Below are positions 1 to 6,791 of a stretch of 17,940 bases of DNA, piece after piece. Numbering within the stretch: position 1 is the first letter of the stretch; each line of letters opens with the position of its first letter. Source of the stretch: Bacteroidales bacterium UBA5833 (GTDB taxonomy: Bacteria > Bacteroidota > Bacteroidia > Bacteroidales > Lentimicrobiaceae); assembly GCA_002433025.1 (NCBI GenBank), contig DJGZ01000069.1:1-17940 (forward strand). Direction: 5' to 3'. The notes under the pieces are model-generated. The model was given only the letters and a program-made list of their open reading frames with translations. It was not told the DNA's origin and searched no databases. Position numbers and translations under genes: made by a program.

Positions 1-2
1 CT

Positions 3-476
3 TATTTAAGGAGCGACTATTTAGCCTTAGGCATTAAATCAAGATTTATCACCTGTAATCCTAAAAACTACGATGATTTGGACGTCCACGTGATAAATCA
101 TGTTTTCTCCGGGCAATTGGGGAAGTGGGTATGGATTGATCCGACATACAATCTTTATGTGACAGATGATAAGGGGAGTCTGTTAAGCATTTTTGAAGTA
201 AGAGAAAAGATAATCAATGATGAAGAAATAAGAATAAACGAAAATGCCAATTGGAACAATGAAAAAAGCATTACAAAAGAAGAATACATAGATAATTATA
301 TGGTTAAAAATCTGTATTGGTTCCAAAGCGCATTAGTATTCAGTTATAATACCGAATCATCCGATAACTTTAAGAAAAACAGGCATATAGCTCTGTATCC
401 GACAGGTTTTAACAGGGAAGTTAATCAGAATACTGAAGTTATTGTTTATGATGACATTTATTTCTGGGAAAGGTAA
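3..476 (+). CDS. Transglutaminase-like domain protein, 3' part (5' end outside window)
   Basis: The reading frame is open from the window edge (first full codon at base 3) to the TAA at 474-476, so the true start lies upstream. A TTG at 78 is only an internal codon, because the protein similarity runs through it. The visible part reads like the C-terminal half of a bacterial transglutaminase-like (papain-fold) domain. The segment DVHVINHVF carries the probable catalytic His and WIDPT, shortly after, the probable catalytic Asp. The nucleophilic Cys expected before them is off the window. About 130 residues follow with no motif I recognise. In this family the triad can serve peptide hydrolysis or amide transfer, and the substrate here cannot be told. 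The gene is more A/T-rich than the genes after 1142, which may mean transfer or a poorly expressed accessory gene. Confidence 0.7.
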   Translation, partial: YLRSDYLALGIKSRFITCNPKNYDDLDVHVINHVFSGQLGKWVWIDPTYNLYVTDDKGSLLSIFEVREKIINDEEIRINENANWNNEKSITKEEYIDNYMVKNLYWFQSALVFSYNTESSDNFKKNRHIALYPTGFNREVNQNTEVIVYDDIYFWER

Positions 477-567
477 ATATGTAATCACACCGGTGGAGCG
501 AAGCAGGGATCAATAATAAAATCAAAAAAAATATCACCATTTTCAGGAATGAATCAAGAAAGAAATT

Positions 568-592
568 GCCACAAAGACTCGAAGACACTAAG
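568..592. repeat. Dispersed intergenic repeat fragment (GCCACAAAGACTC... type)
   Basis: The 25 bases running from GCCACAAAG to GACACTAAG resemble the 'CTTAGTGTCTTTGTGGC' type of sequence that I recall from spacers of many Bacteroidota genomes. A related but interrupted copy lies at 628-676 in the opposite orientation. The function is unknown. It looks like spacer debris rather than a gene or a structured RNA. Confidence 0.4.
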
Positions 593-627
593 TTTCAATA
601 AATGAGAAAAGCTGGTTTTGTGCAACC

Positions 628-676
628 TGGCGCCTTTGTGCCACTTCGGCAGGCTCAGTGCATCGCTTAGTGGCGC
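628..676. repeat. Composite repeat: CTTTGTGCC...TTAGTGGC split by a CACTTCGGC...GCTCAGTGC element
   Basis: The left part (628-642, TGGCGCCTTTGTGCC) and right part (667-676, TTAGTGGCGC) would join into one copy of the intergenic repeat seen at 568-592. Between them lies ACTTCGGCAGGCTCAGTGCATCGC, which closely matches the element at 924-949 plus its right flank. The arrangement looks like one small repeat nested in another. GCGCC and GGCGC at the outer ends are complementary and could form the base of a hairpin. Confidence 0.45.
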
Positions 677-923
677 AATATTAAAAAGTAAGTTGCAAGC
701 TGTTACGGTCTTCTGAAACCAACACCTATAAAACATTCCGGTTAAATTAAAATAATATCCCCGGACAACAATGAAAAAATATATTGATAACAACATCGGA
801 ATGCTGACAAATAAGACCTCAACGCAGTTGCCGGGTAAGAAGCAAAATTCCTGCCCCGTTGTTTTTGCGGAACTAAAAAGTATGTAAGGAAATGTTGAAC
901 ATTACTGCTCTGCTCCGGAATAG

Positions 924-949
924 CTGCACTTCGGCTACGCTCAGTGCAG
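924..949. repeat. Short dispersed hairpin element (CTGCACT / AGTGCAG)
   Basis: A perfect 7-bp inverted repeat, CTGCACT (924-930) and AGTGCAG (943-949), encloses a 12-base loop. Loop and arms together match the core of the insert at 643-666 (ACTTCGGC, GCTCAGTGCA, CGC shared). Two copies within 300 bases support a dispersed repeat family. GC-rich hairpins of this sort are frequent in Bacteroidota spacers. Confidence 0.5.
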
Positions 950-1141
950 GCGCTTCGGCCTGGTTCGGGTTTGACCAAACATCCGACGGAGCCTGTGCAT
1001 TAAAAAACATTAATACCATTGGCCTGGAGGAGATAACTACTCAAAAATACTTAACGCGTACGCCCTCTGCCCTGCCCCGTAACCGGTTCTGTAACTTCAG
1101 CCCCGGCTGTCCGTCACATCACTGTAACCAAACCGAAACGA

Positions 1142-2008
1142 ATGAAAAAATTTACTCTTTTGCTATACGCCATCGCCTTTGCCTGTGGTGGTTTAACCGG
1201 GCAAACTCATGAAAACGCGACACCGGTAAAAATAATGACGCTTGGGGTTTTCCATTTCGGTTTTCCCAACCTGGATGCTGTTAAAACTGATGAAAAAGAC
1301 AAAATATCTGTACTCGACGAGCCATTTCAGGCGGAAATCAGCGCAATTTCGAAATCCATCAGCGACTTCAAACCAACCATCATTGCGGTGGAATTGACCC
1401 CGGATCAGCAACCCGTGATCGACAGCTTATATGCCCTATACAGGGCCGGTAAGTTTACCCCGGGTAAAAACGAAATTTTTCAACTGGGATTCAGAACCGC
1501 GAAACAACTGGATCTGCAGACAATTTATTGTGTAAATGACTGGGGCAGGCATTATGATTATATCAGTGAAGTGTTCCGGGACAGCACCCGCGCTGCGCGA
1601 CTTGATGCATACTACCTGAATTCACCGGATTCGGTTTTCGCAATTCCGGGAGCCTCAAAAAAAATCGCCGGCATCATTCACGAACTGATCAGGCTGAACC
1701 AACCTGATCAGATCAAAGAACGCCTGTCGGTATACCTGCTGAATCCCTTCAAATATGAAGAGGAGCCTGGCGACTTTACCGGAGTTGATTTTGAAACAGG
1801 CAGATGGTTCAACCGCAACCTGAGGATATTCCGGAATATTCAGAGAATACCCCACAACGCGGAGGACAGAATGCTGCTGATCATCGGAAGGGAACATCTG
1901 AACCTGTTAAACCTCTTTTTTGATGTCTCAAAAGAATTTGAGTTGGTTTCGCCCCTGCCCTATCTGGAGAAAGCCGGGATGGAAACAGGCAGAAGCGCCC
2001 CCAGATGA
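1142..2008 (+). CDS. Secreted DUF5694-family protein (TraB/GumN-like)
   Basis: This 288-residue protein begins with a typical signal peptide (MKKFTLLLYAIAFACGG, cleavage probably just after the GLTGQ stretch). The DUF5694 signatures are visible: LGVFHF at 34-39, FKPTIIAVEL at 76-85, a WGRHYDY segment near 134-140, and a C-terminal GREH (249-252) followed by a hydrophobic helix and VSPLPYL (269-275). The paired H and GxxH motifs recall the TraB/GumN/TIKI superfamily, whose better studied members are metal-dependent proteases. That the protein here is an enzyme is inference. It should act in the periplasm or at the outer membrane. The ATG at 1142 is chosen because the signal peptide starts there. 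The gene stands alone, with no operon partner in tight spacing. Confidence 0.8.
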   Translation: MKKFTLLLYAIAFACGGLTGQTHENATPVKIMTLGVFHFGFPNLDAVKTDEKDKISVLDEPFQAEISAISKSISDFKPTIIAVELTPDQQPVIDSLYALYRAGKFTPGKNEIFQLGFRTAKQLDLQTIYCVNDWGRHYDYISEVFRDSTRAARLDAYYLNSPDSVFAIPGASKKIAGIIHELIRLNQPDQIKERLSVYLLNPFKYEEEPGDFTGVDFETGRWFNRNLRIFRNIQRIPHNAEDRMLLIIGREHLNLLNLFFDVSKEFELVSPLPYLEKAGMETGRSAPR

Positions 2009-2069
2009 CTGCTGAATTACAGGCTGTTCTGCCGGTAACTGTTTATCCTTTTCAAGGAACTACGATGCG

Positions 2070-2087
2070 CAGGCAGGTAAATGCCTG
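2070..2087 (+). terminator. Possible weak terminator after the DUF5694 gene
   Basis: CAGGCA (2070-2075) and TGCCTG (2082-2087) form a 6-bp stem with a 6-base loop, followed by GTTTTGTG. It starts 62 bases after the stop codon. The stem is short and the T tract is interrupted, so termination efficiency is uncertain. Confidence 0.35.
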
Positions 2088-2211
2088 GTTTTGTGTTAAC
2101 AAACAGAGCACTACCCGCACCCCCAGGCTCCGGCAAGGCCCCGGGGCTGATTTCTAAAAAAAAATCCGTTAAAATGCAAAAAGTCACTTTATTCTACCTC
2201 GAAGGCCCGGT

Positions 2212-2505
2212 ATTAAAATCAACATTGGACTATATTTTAGCGAAAGCGGTCAGCTGACCCTCGACGGGTATGATATCGGTAAATCGGTACAATATGCCTG
2301 GGGCGATTCGGATTACGAATACACCATCACCATTGAACCAAAGGAAGTTGAGAAGCTCTGCGAAATTTTCGGCCTGGAACCGGACAACCGGCAGGCGCTG
2401 TTGGAGGCCATAAAAGAACGTTTTGGAGTAAACGAGGCTTACACACTTTTTGAAAAGTTTCTAAAGTCCCACGGCATTGATTACAGCGGTTTTACCTACA
2501 TCTGA
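2212..2505 (+). CDS. Small hypothetical protein (YDIGK / GDSDYEY type), no canonical start codon
   Basis: The frame is open from a TAA at 2170-2172 to the TGA at 2503-2505. It encodes a protein-like sequence containing the segments LYFSESGQLTLDGYDIGK and WGDSDYEYTITIEP, then a helical, charged C-terminal half ending SGFTYI. Codon use and composition look natural, and the YDIG...GDSDYEY pattern resembles small cytoplasmic hypothetical proteins I recall from Bacteroidota. No ATG, GTG or TTG occurs between the upstream stop and the conserved part. The only initiator-like codon in a sensible place is ATT at 2212, giving 97 residues. Alternatively the start has been lost by mutation, or an assembly error hides a frameshift: an ATG at 2174 in another frame gives only MQKVTLFYLEGP and closes after 27 residues. 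The function is unknown. Confidence 0.55.
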   Translation: MKINIGLYFSESGQLTLDGYDIGKSVQYAWGDSDYEYTITIEPKEVEKLCEIFGLEPDNRQALLEAIKERFGVNEAYTLFEKFLKSHGIDYSGFTYI

Positions 2506-2581
2506 AAGGTCCAATGCCTGCATAAGATGAGGAGGCCTGACTGGGTGCGGAAAAATCATATTCTTGCATTCGTGGCATAAG

Positions 2582-2632
2582 GATTCAAAAGATTCAATCC
2601 CGCAAGTGCGGAACAAAGATTCAAAGATTCAA
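2582..2632. repeat. GATTCAA repeat cluster around a small hairpin
   Basis: GATTCAA occurs four times (2582, 2591, 2618 and 2626) as two closely spaced pairs. Between the pairs lies CCGCAAGTGCGG, a 4-bp stem with loop AAGT. The pattern looks like a small hairpin element inserted into a GATTCAA-rich repeat. No function is evident. Confidence 0.45.
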
Positions 2633-2786
2633 ATAAATACTCCGTGGGCTTTGGTGTTTCAGTGCTTTGGTGGCTAATTCATTCGTGTCCCGATGGCTAG
2701 GCGGCAGCAGCCGGGGAATAAGCGATCGTAATTCATGGGTTTCCATAACAAAACATCCTTCCGGTTACATTCATCAACCTATTTAT

Positions 2787-2798
2787 GAACATATGTTC
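2787..2798. promoter_or_regulatory. Palindrome GAACATATGTTC upstream of the heme operon promoter
   Basis: This is a perfect 12-bp palindrome about 35 bases before the -33-like element of the promoter at 2834-2869. A dimeric regulator could bind there. A few such palindromes are expected by chance in a window of this size, so only its position argues for function. Confidence 0.25.
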
Positions 2799-2833
2799 GG
2801 ATATTTATTGATATTTCTCAGTCAGGGCCTGAT

Positions 2834-2869
2834 TTTGCGTTCACATTCAATCTAAAATATTAATTTTGT
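2834..2869 (+). promoter_or_regulatory. Bacteroidota-type promoter for the heme operon
   Basis: TAATTTTGT at 2861-2869 is an exact match to the Bacteroidota -7 consensus TAnnTTTGY. A TTTG at 2834-2837 could be the -33 element, although the 23-base gap is somewhat longer than the usual 19-21. Transcription would start near 2876, about 30 bases before the ATG at 2908. Confidence 0.5.
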
Positions 2870-2907
2870 AGCAGTCAGGGTTCCCACAACGGGCGCGGGC
2901 TGAAGTC

Positions 2908-3261
2908 ATGAGAAAATCCGCATTTAAAAGAGGAGCAGGAAAGTTCGCCATTCTGGCGACCGCTTTCTTCGTTTTCTGGATTTATCTCGGCTCACTGATC
3001 AACTTCCATCAGCACCATATCTGGGGGCGCAACCTGATCCCCAACGGTATCCTGAGCAAGCGCGAGGAAACGATAACGGTGGCGCAGGACCTGCCATCGG
3101 TCGATTTTCTTCAGTCACCCGATCTCAACACGCAGGAGTGTGAATTCCTGCTTAAGCCACAGTTTTCAGGACAATCACTCCCCGGATACTGTCCGCAACC
3201 CTTCAGCATCAGCGGCATCCCTGCCGCCCACGGATTGCGCGGCCCGCCATCCGTCCGTTGA
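2908..3261 (+). CDS. Small membrane-anchored hypothetical protein at the head of the heme operon
   Basis: This 117-residue protein has a basic N-terminus (MRKSAFKRGAGK), one hydrophobic segment at about 12-32 (FAILATAFFVFWIYLGSLI), and then FHQHHIWGR, a cluster of three His within four residues on the presumed periplasmic side. The rest is Pro- and Ser-rich with two Cys (ECEF, YCPQ). I recognise no family. The case for a real gene is the good promoter 39 bases upstream, the credible membrane topology and the position just ahead of the HmuY-like gene (82 bases from this stop to that start). The His cluster could touch heme or a metal, but that is inference. The C-terminal third looks low-complexity, so a frameshift or recent decay there is possible. 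Confidence 0.55.
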   Translation: MRKSAFKRGAGKFAILATAFFVFWIYLGSLINFHQHHIWGRNLIPNGILSKREETITVAQDLPSVDFLQSPDLNTQECEFLLKPQFSGQSLPGYCPQPFSISGIPAAHGLRGPPSVR

Positions 3262-3342
3262 TTTTTCTGCATTCCCATTATTATTCTGATGTGGCGCGGA
3301 TTTCGCCATGTCGCAGTGTTTCTTTTTAAAAATCACCATAAG

Positions 3343-4578
3343 ATGAAATCTTACAACGCACTTATTATATCACTGACCTTACTTGTTGCTTCTTTCTCAA
3401 ACGCGGTTAAAGCCCAGACGACTTACATGGCATCCATGGGTAACCAGTATGTAAACGAAGTATTCTTTTCCCTCACCAATGGCGAAGTCAGGACTTCACC
3501 CAGAAACATCTGGGATATCGCCTTTTTCACCCCGGCTTTCAGTGCAGGCATCATCGTAAACGACGGCGCAGGGGTGGCGCTTTACACTTACCCGAATTCA
3601 GGCATCAGCGGCTGGGAAACCTTCGACACCACGGGCATGGCCTCATGGAAAAGGCTTTACAACAACACCACAGACTTTGAAGACGGCGCGTTTAACCGGA
3701 ATGCCCTGGGTCATCCTGATTACGGCTGGGGCATCTACAGCATGACCAGTCACGATGTGGTGGGCGATTCGCTCTACCTGATTGCCACCCCTGACGGCAT
3801 GTACCGCAAACTGCAGATTGTCAGGAAAATATCAACCCAGAACAAATATATCATCCGCTATGCCAGCCTCGACGGCAGCAACGAGCAGACCGACACACTG
3901 GAGGTAACGCCCCACAACACCAAACAGTTTATGGCCTTCTCTTTCGCCAACGGCATTGTTGACCGCGAACCGGCTGCCGCCGACTGGGACCTGCTATTTA
4001 CCCGCTACAATACTTTAGTGCAGAACACTTACTATCCCGTAAACGGCGTACTCACCAGAAAAGGCCATACCGTAGCCGAAGCGCATCCGGTAGCCCCTGA
4101 TTTCACCGACTGGACCAATCTGACATTCTCGCCCGATGCCGACATCATCGGCCATGACTGGAAGACCATCAACATGTCCACCTTCCAGTGGGACATCACC
4201 GACTCCCTGGCCTATTTCGTGCAAAAGGACAACGGATCGGTTTACAAGGTGGTCTTTGAAGCCTTTTCCGGTTCATCCACCGGCACCACCACCTTTACGG
4301 TACAGGCAATTTCAACGGCCTCAGCCTCTTCGCCTGAGCTCAGCGGGGTGAATATCTATCCCAACCCGGCCGGAGACTATATAAGGATTGCACTCAACAG
4401 CCCGCTCAGTAATGCGCATGCAGTGCTTTACGACCTCAGCGGGAGGGCAGTTGTACAACAGACGCTTGGCAATGCCCTGTCGGGAGAGATCAGCCTCGAC
4501 GGTGTGGCCCGTGGCAGCTATATCCTGCGCATCACCAGTGAAACCGGTACATTTTCACGCAAAGTGATTGCAAGATAA
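3343..4578 (+). CDS. HmuY-family heme-binding-like protein with T9SS C-terminal sorting domain
   Basis: This 411-residue protein is probably a secreted heme-binding protein of the HmuY family. ATG 3343 is chosen over an in-frame ATG at 3289 because a clean signal peptide begins there (MKSYNALIISLTLLVASFS, cleavage near VKAQ). The HmuY-like region spans about 25-330 and carries the paired WD motifs WDIAFF (57-62) and WDLLFTRY (215-222), followed by a DWKTIN segment and a YFVQKDNGSVYKVVF strand typical of the family's C-terminal end. Residues from about 336 on form a type A T9SS sorting domain, with NIYPNPAGDY at the start, then YDLSGR and a final GSYILRIT...FSRKVIAR. The protein should therefore be released or anchored at the surface by T9SS, unlike classical lipoprotein HmuY. 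The stop overlaps the next start by one base (TAATG), implying coupled translation with the TonB receptor. Heme as ligand is inferred from family and context. Confidence 0.8.
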   Translation: MKSYNALIISLTLLVASFSNAVKAQTTYMASMGNQYVNEVFFSLTNGEVRTSPRNIWDIAFFTPAFSAGIIVNDGAGVALYTYPNSGISGWETFDTTGMASWKRLYNNTTDFEDGAFNRNALGHPDYGWGIYSMTSHDVVGDSLYLIATPDGMYRKLQIVRKISTQNKYIIRYASLDGSNEQTDTLEVTPHNTKQFMAFSFANGIVDREPAAADWDLLFTRYNTLVQNTYYPVNGVLTRKGHTVAEAHPVAPDFTDWTNLTFSPDADIIGHDWKTINMSTFQWDITDSLAYFVQKDNGSVYKVVFEAFSGSSTGTTTFTVQAISTASASSPELSGVNIYPNPAGDYIRIALNSPLSNAHAVLYDLSGRAVVQQTLGNALSGEISLDGVARGSYILRITSETGTFSRKVIAR

Positions 4579-6791
4579 TGACAGGTTTCAGAATACTGAT
4601 TACGACAATGTTGCTGCTGCCGCTGGTGGTGGCAGCGCAGGCGCCTCCTGTGCGGGTGGTTGACGCGCGCACAGGGGTTGCCGTCGCCTTTGCCCATGTT
4701 AAAGCCACCGAAACGGGGGCAAAAACAGCAAAATACTACCTGAGCGACGACGACGGGATGATCAGGCACAATCTGGTCAGGCCCACGGTTTTCCAGGTGA
4801 GTTATGTGGGTTACCAGACCTTCAGCGACACCCTTTTCCCCGGCGGGGAAGCCATCATCAGGCTTTTGCCGGAAGTCTTCTCGCTCGACGAACTGGTGGT
4901 CACCGCCCAGTACAACCCTGGCAGCGCCGACCGTTCGCTGTACCGCGTCAACGTTATCAACCAGCTGCAGCTGCGCAGGACTGCAGCCACCGATTTGTCG
5001 GGGCTGCTGCGCAACCAGATGAACGTGAGGTTTACCCAGGACGCCTCCCTGGGCACCGGCATGAGCCTGCAGGGGCTGTCGGGAGAGCATGTGAAGATAC
5101 TGGTGGACGGCGTGCCGGTGATCGGCCGCCTGAACGGAAGCATTGACCTGAGCCAGGTGAACCTGCAGAATGCCAGGCAGGTAGAGATCATTGAAGGACC
5201 GATGTCGGTGATTTACGGCAGCAACGCCCTGGCCGGGGTGGTCAACATTATATCGGGGGATATTCCCGGAAAATCGCTTACCGCCAATGCCGGCACTTAC
5301 CTGGAGTCGGTGGGTATTGTCAATTTCGACGGCGGCTTCAGCCTGAACCGGGGTATCAATGCCTTCAGTCTGCAGGCCGGACGCAACTTCTTCGCCGGTT
5401 TTTCACCGGCAGACGAAGGCAGGGCCAAACTGTGGAAGCCCCGCAGGCAGCTTAATGCGGATGCCGGATATAACCTTACCCTGAAAAAAGCGGTCCTAAA
5501 AGCGAAGCTCAGCTACTTCGATGAACTGTTGCTGGTACGGGGCAACCTGCTCCCCCCCTACTTCGAAAAAGCTTTTGATAATTATTTTACCACCAGCCGG
5601 CTTACCGCCAGGGCCGACATCACCACCCGCGGGCCCAATCCTTTCACGGCCAGTAATTCCCTTTCTTTCTACAGCAGGGTGAGATCGTTGTATTACAACG
5701 ACCTGACCATTCCCGAAAAAACGCCCACCGAATACGACACCACGGGTTTTGGCTCCTTTTTGTCGAGGGCCATGTACACTTACCGCAGCGAATCCGGACT
5801 CATCGGGATACAATCGGGGTACGATGCCAATGTGGAGTGGGCCACCGGCGAACGCACCGGCAATCAGCATCATCAGACCACCGATATCGCCGGCTTTGCC
5901 ACGATGCAGATACAGCCCGCCGACCTGATATCGCTGCAGCCGGGACTGCGCTATGCCTGGAACAGTCATTTCGCCTCTCCCCTGATTTATGCAATGCATG
6001 TGAAAGCAGGCCCGGCAAAGGGTTTTATGTTCAGAACATCCTACTCAAGCGGATTCAGGGCGCCTTCGCTGAAAGAGCTTTACCTCTATTTTGTGGATGT
6101 CAACCACAACATCACCGGCAATCCAAACCTAAGCCCGGAACGGTCGAAGCACCTTCAGTTGCAAGCCAGCCACAGGATAGAGAAAGTCACCTATGCCACG
6201 GAAACGGAAGCCCGGTTTTTCCTTAACGACATCGACAACCAGATTACCCTGGCCGAAACCGGTGACGGGGCTTACACCTATTTTAACCTCGACCGTTCCC
6301 GCTCCATGGGATATGTCTTCAGCCTGCGCTCCTCCCTCTATCCTTTGTTCGACCTCAGGCTGGGATGGGGCAGAACCGGCAAATCGAACCAACTGACGCC
6401 CGGTGAAGGACTCCGGCTTTACTGGTCGCCCGAGCTCACCTCAGAGGTGACCTGCCGTATGGACGAAATCGACCTCCACATGACGGCCATCTATAAATAC
6501 ACCGGCAGGACCACCCGCATCTATATGGATGCAAACGGCCTGCTGAGTGAAGGGTTTATGGATTCGTGGCACAATATGGACCTGACAGTGCTGAAGACTT
6601 TCATGCAGAAAAGGCTGTCGGTGAACGCCGGGGTGCGCAACCTGTTCGACGTTACGAATATAGTAAGCGCGGGCGGCTCCGGCGGCGTGCATTCGGGCGG
6701 CGGCGGCAATGTGCCGGTTGCCTGGGGCAGAACTTACTTTCTCAAACTCTCATATACTTTCGTGAAAAATGATCCGGCTAAAAAGAATTAA
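4578..6791 (+). CDS. TonB-dependent outer-membrane receptor, HmuR-like (heme uptake)
   Basis: This 737-residue receptor has a signal peptide (about 1-21, ending VVAAQA), then a carboxypeptidase-regulatory-like domain (about 25-105, with VSYVGYQTFSDT and LDELVVTAQ near a possible TonB box). A plug follows (about 115-225, LQGLSGEHVKILVDGVPV and IEGPMSVIYGSNALAGVVNIIS), then a beta-barrel to the end. The barrel carries an FRAP motif (493-496), a His (510) and NPNL (515-518), the FRAP/NPNL box arrangement known from heme receptors including HmuR. That box also occurs in other TonB receptors, so heme specificity rests partly on the flanking HmuY genes. A Gly-rich loop with a His (GGSGGVHSGGGG, 699-710) precedes the last strands. 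The gene starts on the stop of the upstream HmuY gene and overlaps the next gene by 23 bases. Because of that overlap the protein ends VKNDPAKKN instead of at an aromatic residue. Confidence 0.88.
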   Translation: MTGFRILITTMLLLPLVVAAQAPPVRVVDARTGVAVAFAHVKATETGAKTAKYYLSDDDGMIRHNLVRPTVFQVSYVGYQTFSDTLFPGGEAIIRLLPEVFSLDELVVTAQYNPGSADRSLYRVNVINQLQLRRTAATDLSGLLRNQMNVRFTQDASLGTGMSLQGLSGEHVKILVDGVPVIGRLNGSIDLSQVNLQNARQVEIIEGPMSVIYGSNALAGVVNIISGDIPGKSLTANAGTYLESVGIVNFDGGFSLNRGINAFSLQAGRNFFAGFSPADEGRAKLWKPRRQLNADAGYNLTLKKAVLKAKLSYFDELLLVRGNLLPPYFEKAFDNYFTTSRLTARADITTRGPNPFTASNSLSFYSRVRSLYYNDLTIPEKTPTEYDTTGFGSFLSRAMYTYRSESGLIGIQSGYDANVEWATGERTGNQHHQTTDIAGFATMQIQPADLISLQPGLRYAWNSHFASPLIYAMHVKAGPAKGFMFRTSYSSGFRAPSLKELYLYFVDVNHNITGNPNLSPERSKHLQLQASHRIEKVTYATETEARFFLNDIDNQITLAETGDGAYTYFNLDRSRSMGYVFSLRSSLYPLFDLRLGWGRTGKSNQLTPGEGLRLYWSPELTSEVTCRMDEIDLHMTAIYKYTGRTTRIYMDANGLLSEGFMDSWHNMDLTVLKTFMQKRLSVNAGVRNLFDVTNIVSAGGSGGVHSGGGGNVPVAWGRTYFLKLSYTFVKNDPAKKN

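Larger units (their letters stand above)
477..1141. other. Gene-poor spacer with decayed dispersed repeats
   Basis: There is no convincing gene in these 665 bases. The stretch holds short repeat-like segments (listed separately at 568-592, 628-676 and 924-949) separated by A/T-rich sequence. One tiny open frame at 771-887 (ATG to TAA, 38 residues, starting MKKYIDNNIG) follows A-rich DNA, but it matches nothing I know and is too short to support. No clear TAnnTTTG promoter motif was seen before the gene at 1142. Confidence 0.6.
2506..2833. other. Spacer with decayed repeats; no supported gene
   Basis: The stretch holds GATTCAA repeats (2582-2632), then CTTTGGTG / CTTTGGTGGC and CATTCGTGTCC segments that look like scrambled copies of the common 'CTTTGTGTC...GTGGC' spacer repeat. 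A perfect 12-bp palindrome (2787-2798) lies nearer the promoter of the next operon. A short open frame at 2667-2855 has no protein-like character. Confidence 0.55.

Noticed and set aside
771..887. 38-codon open frame starting MKKYIDNNIG
   Set aside because: It is short, lies among spacer repeats, has no recognisable family and has no clear promoter. Chance frames of this size are common.
892..1212. Open frame across the repeat and into the DUF5694 gene
   Set aside because: It runs through the hairpin repeat and overlaps the signal peptide of the real gene in another frame. The translation is not protein-like.
2138..2147. Palindrome GCCCCGGGGC
   Set aside because: A 10-bp palindrome is expected many times by chance in this length, and it is not followed by a T tract or placed at a promoter.
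2667..2855. 62-codon open frame before the heme operon
   Set aside because: It starts in decayed repeat sequence, runs over the palindrome and up to the promoter, and shows no family features.
2700..2907. Fur box upstream of the heme operon
   Set aside because: I looked for a GATAATGATAATCATTATC-like site and found no convincing match.
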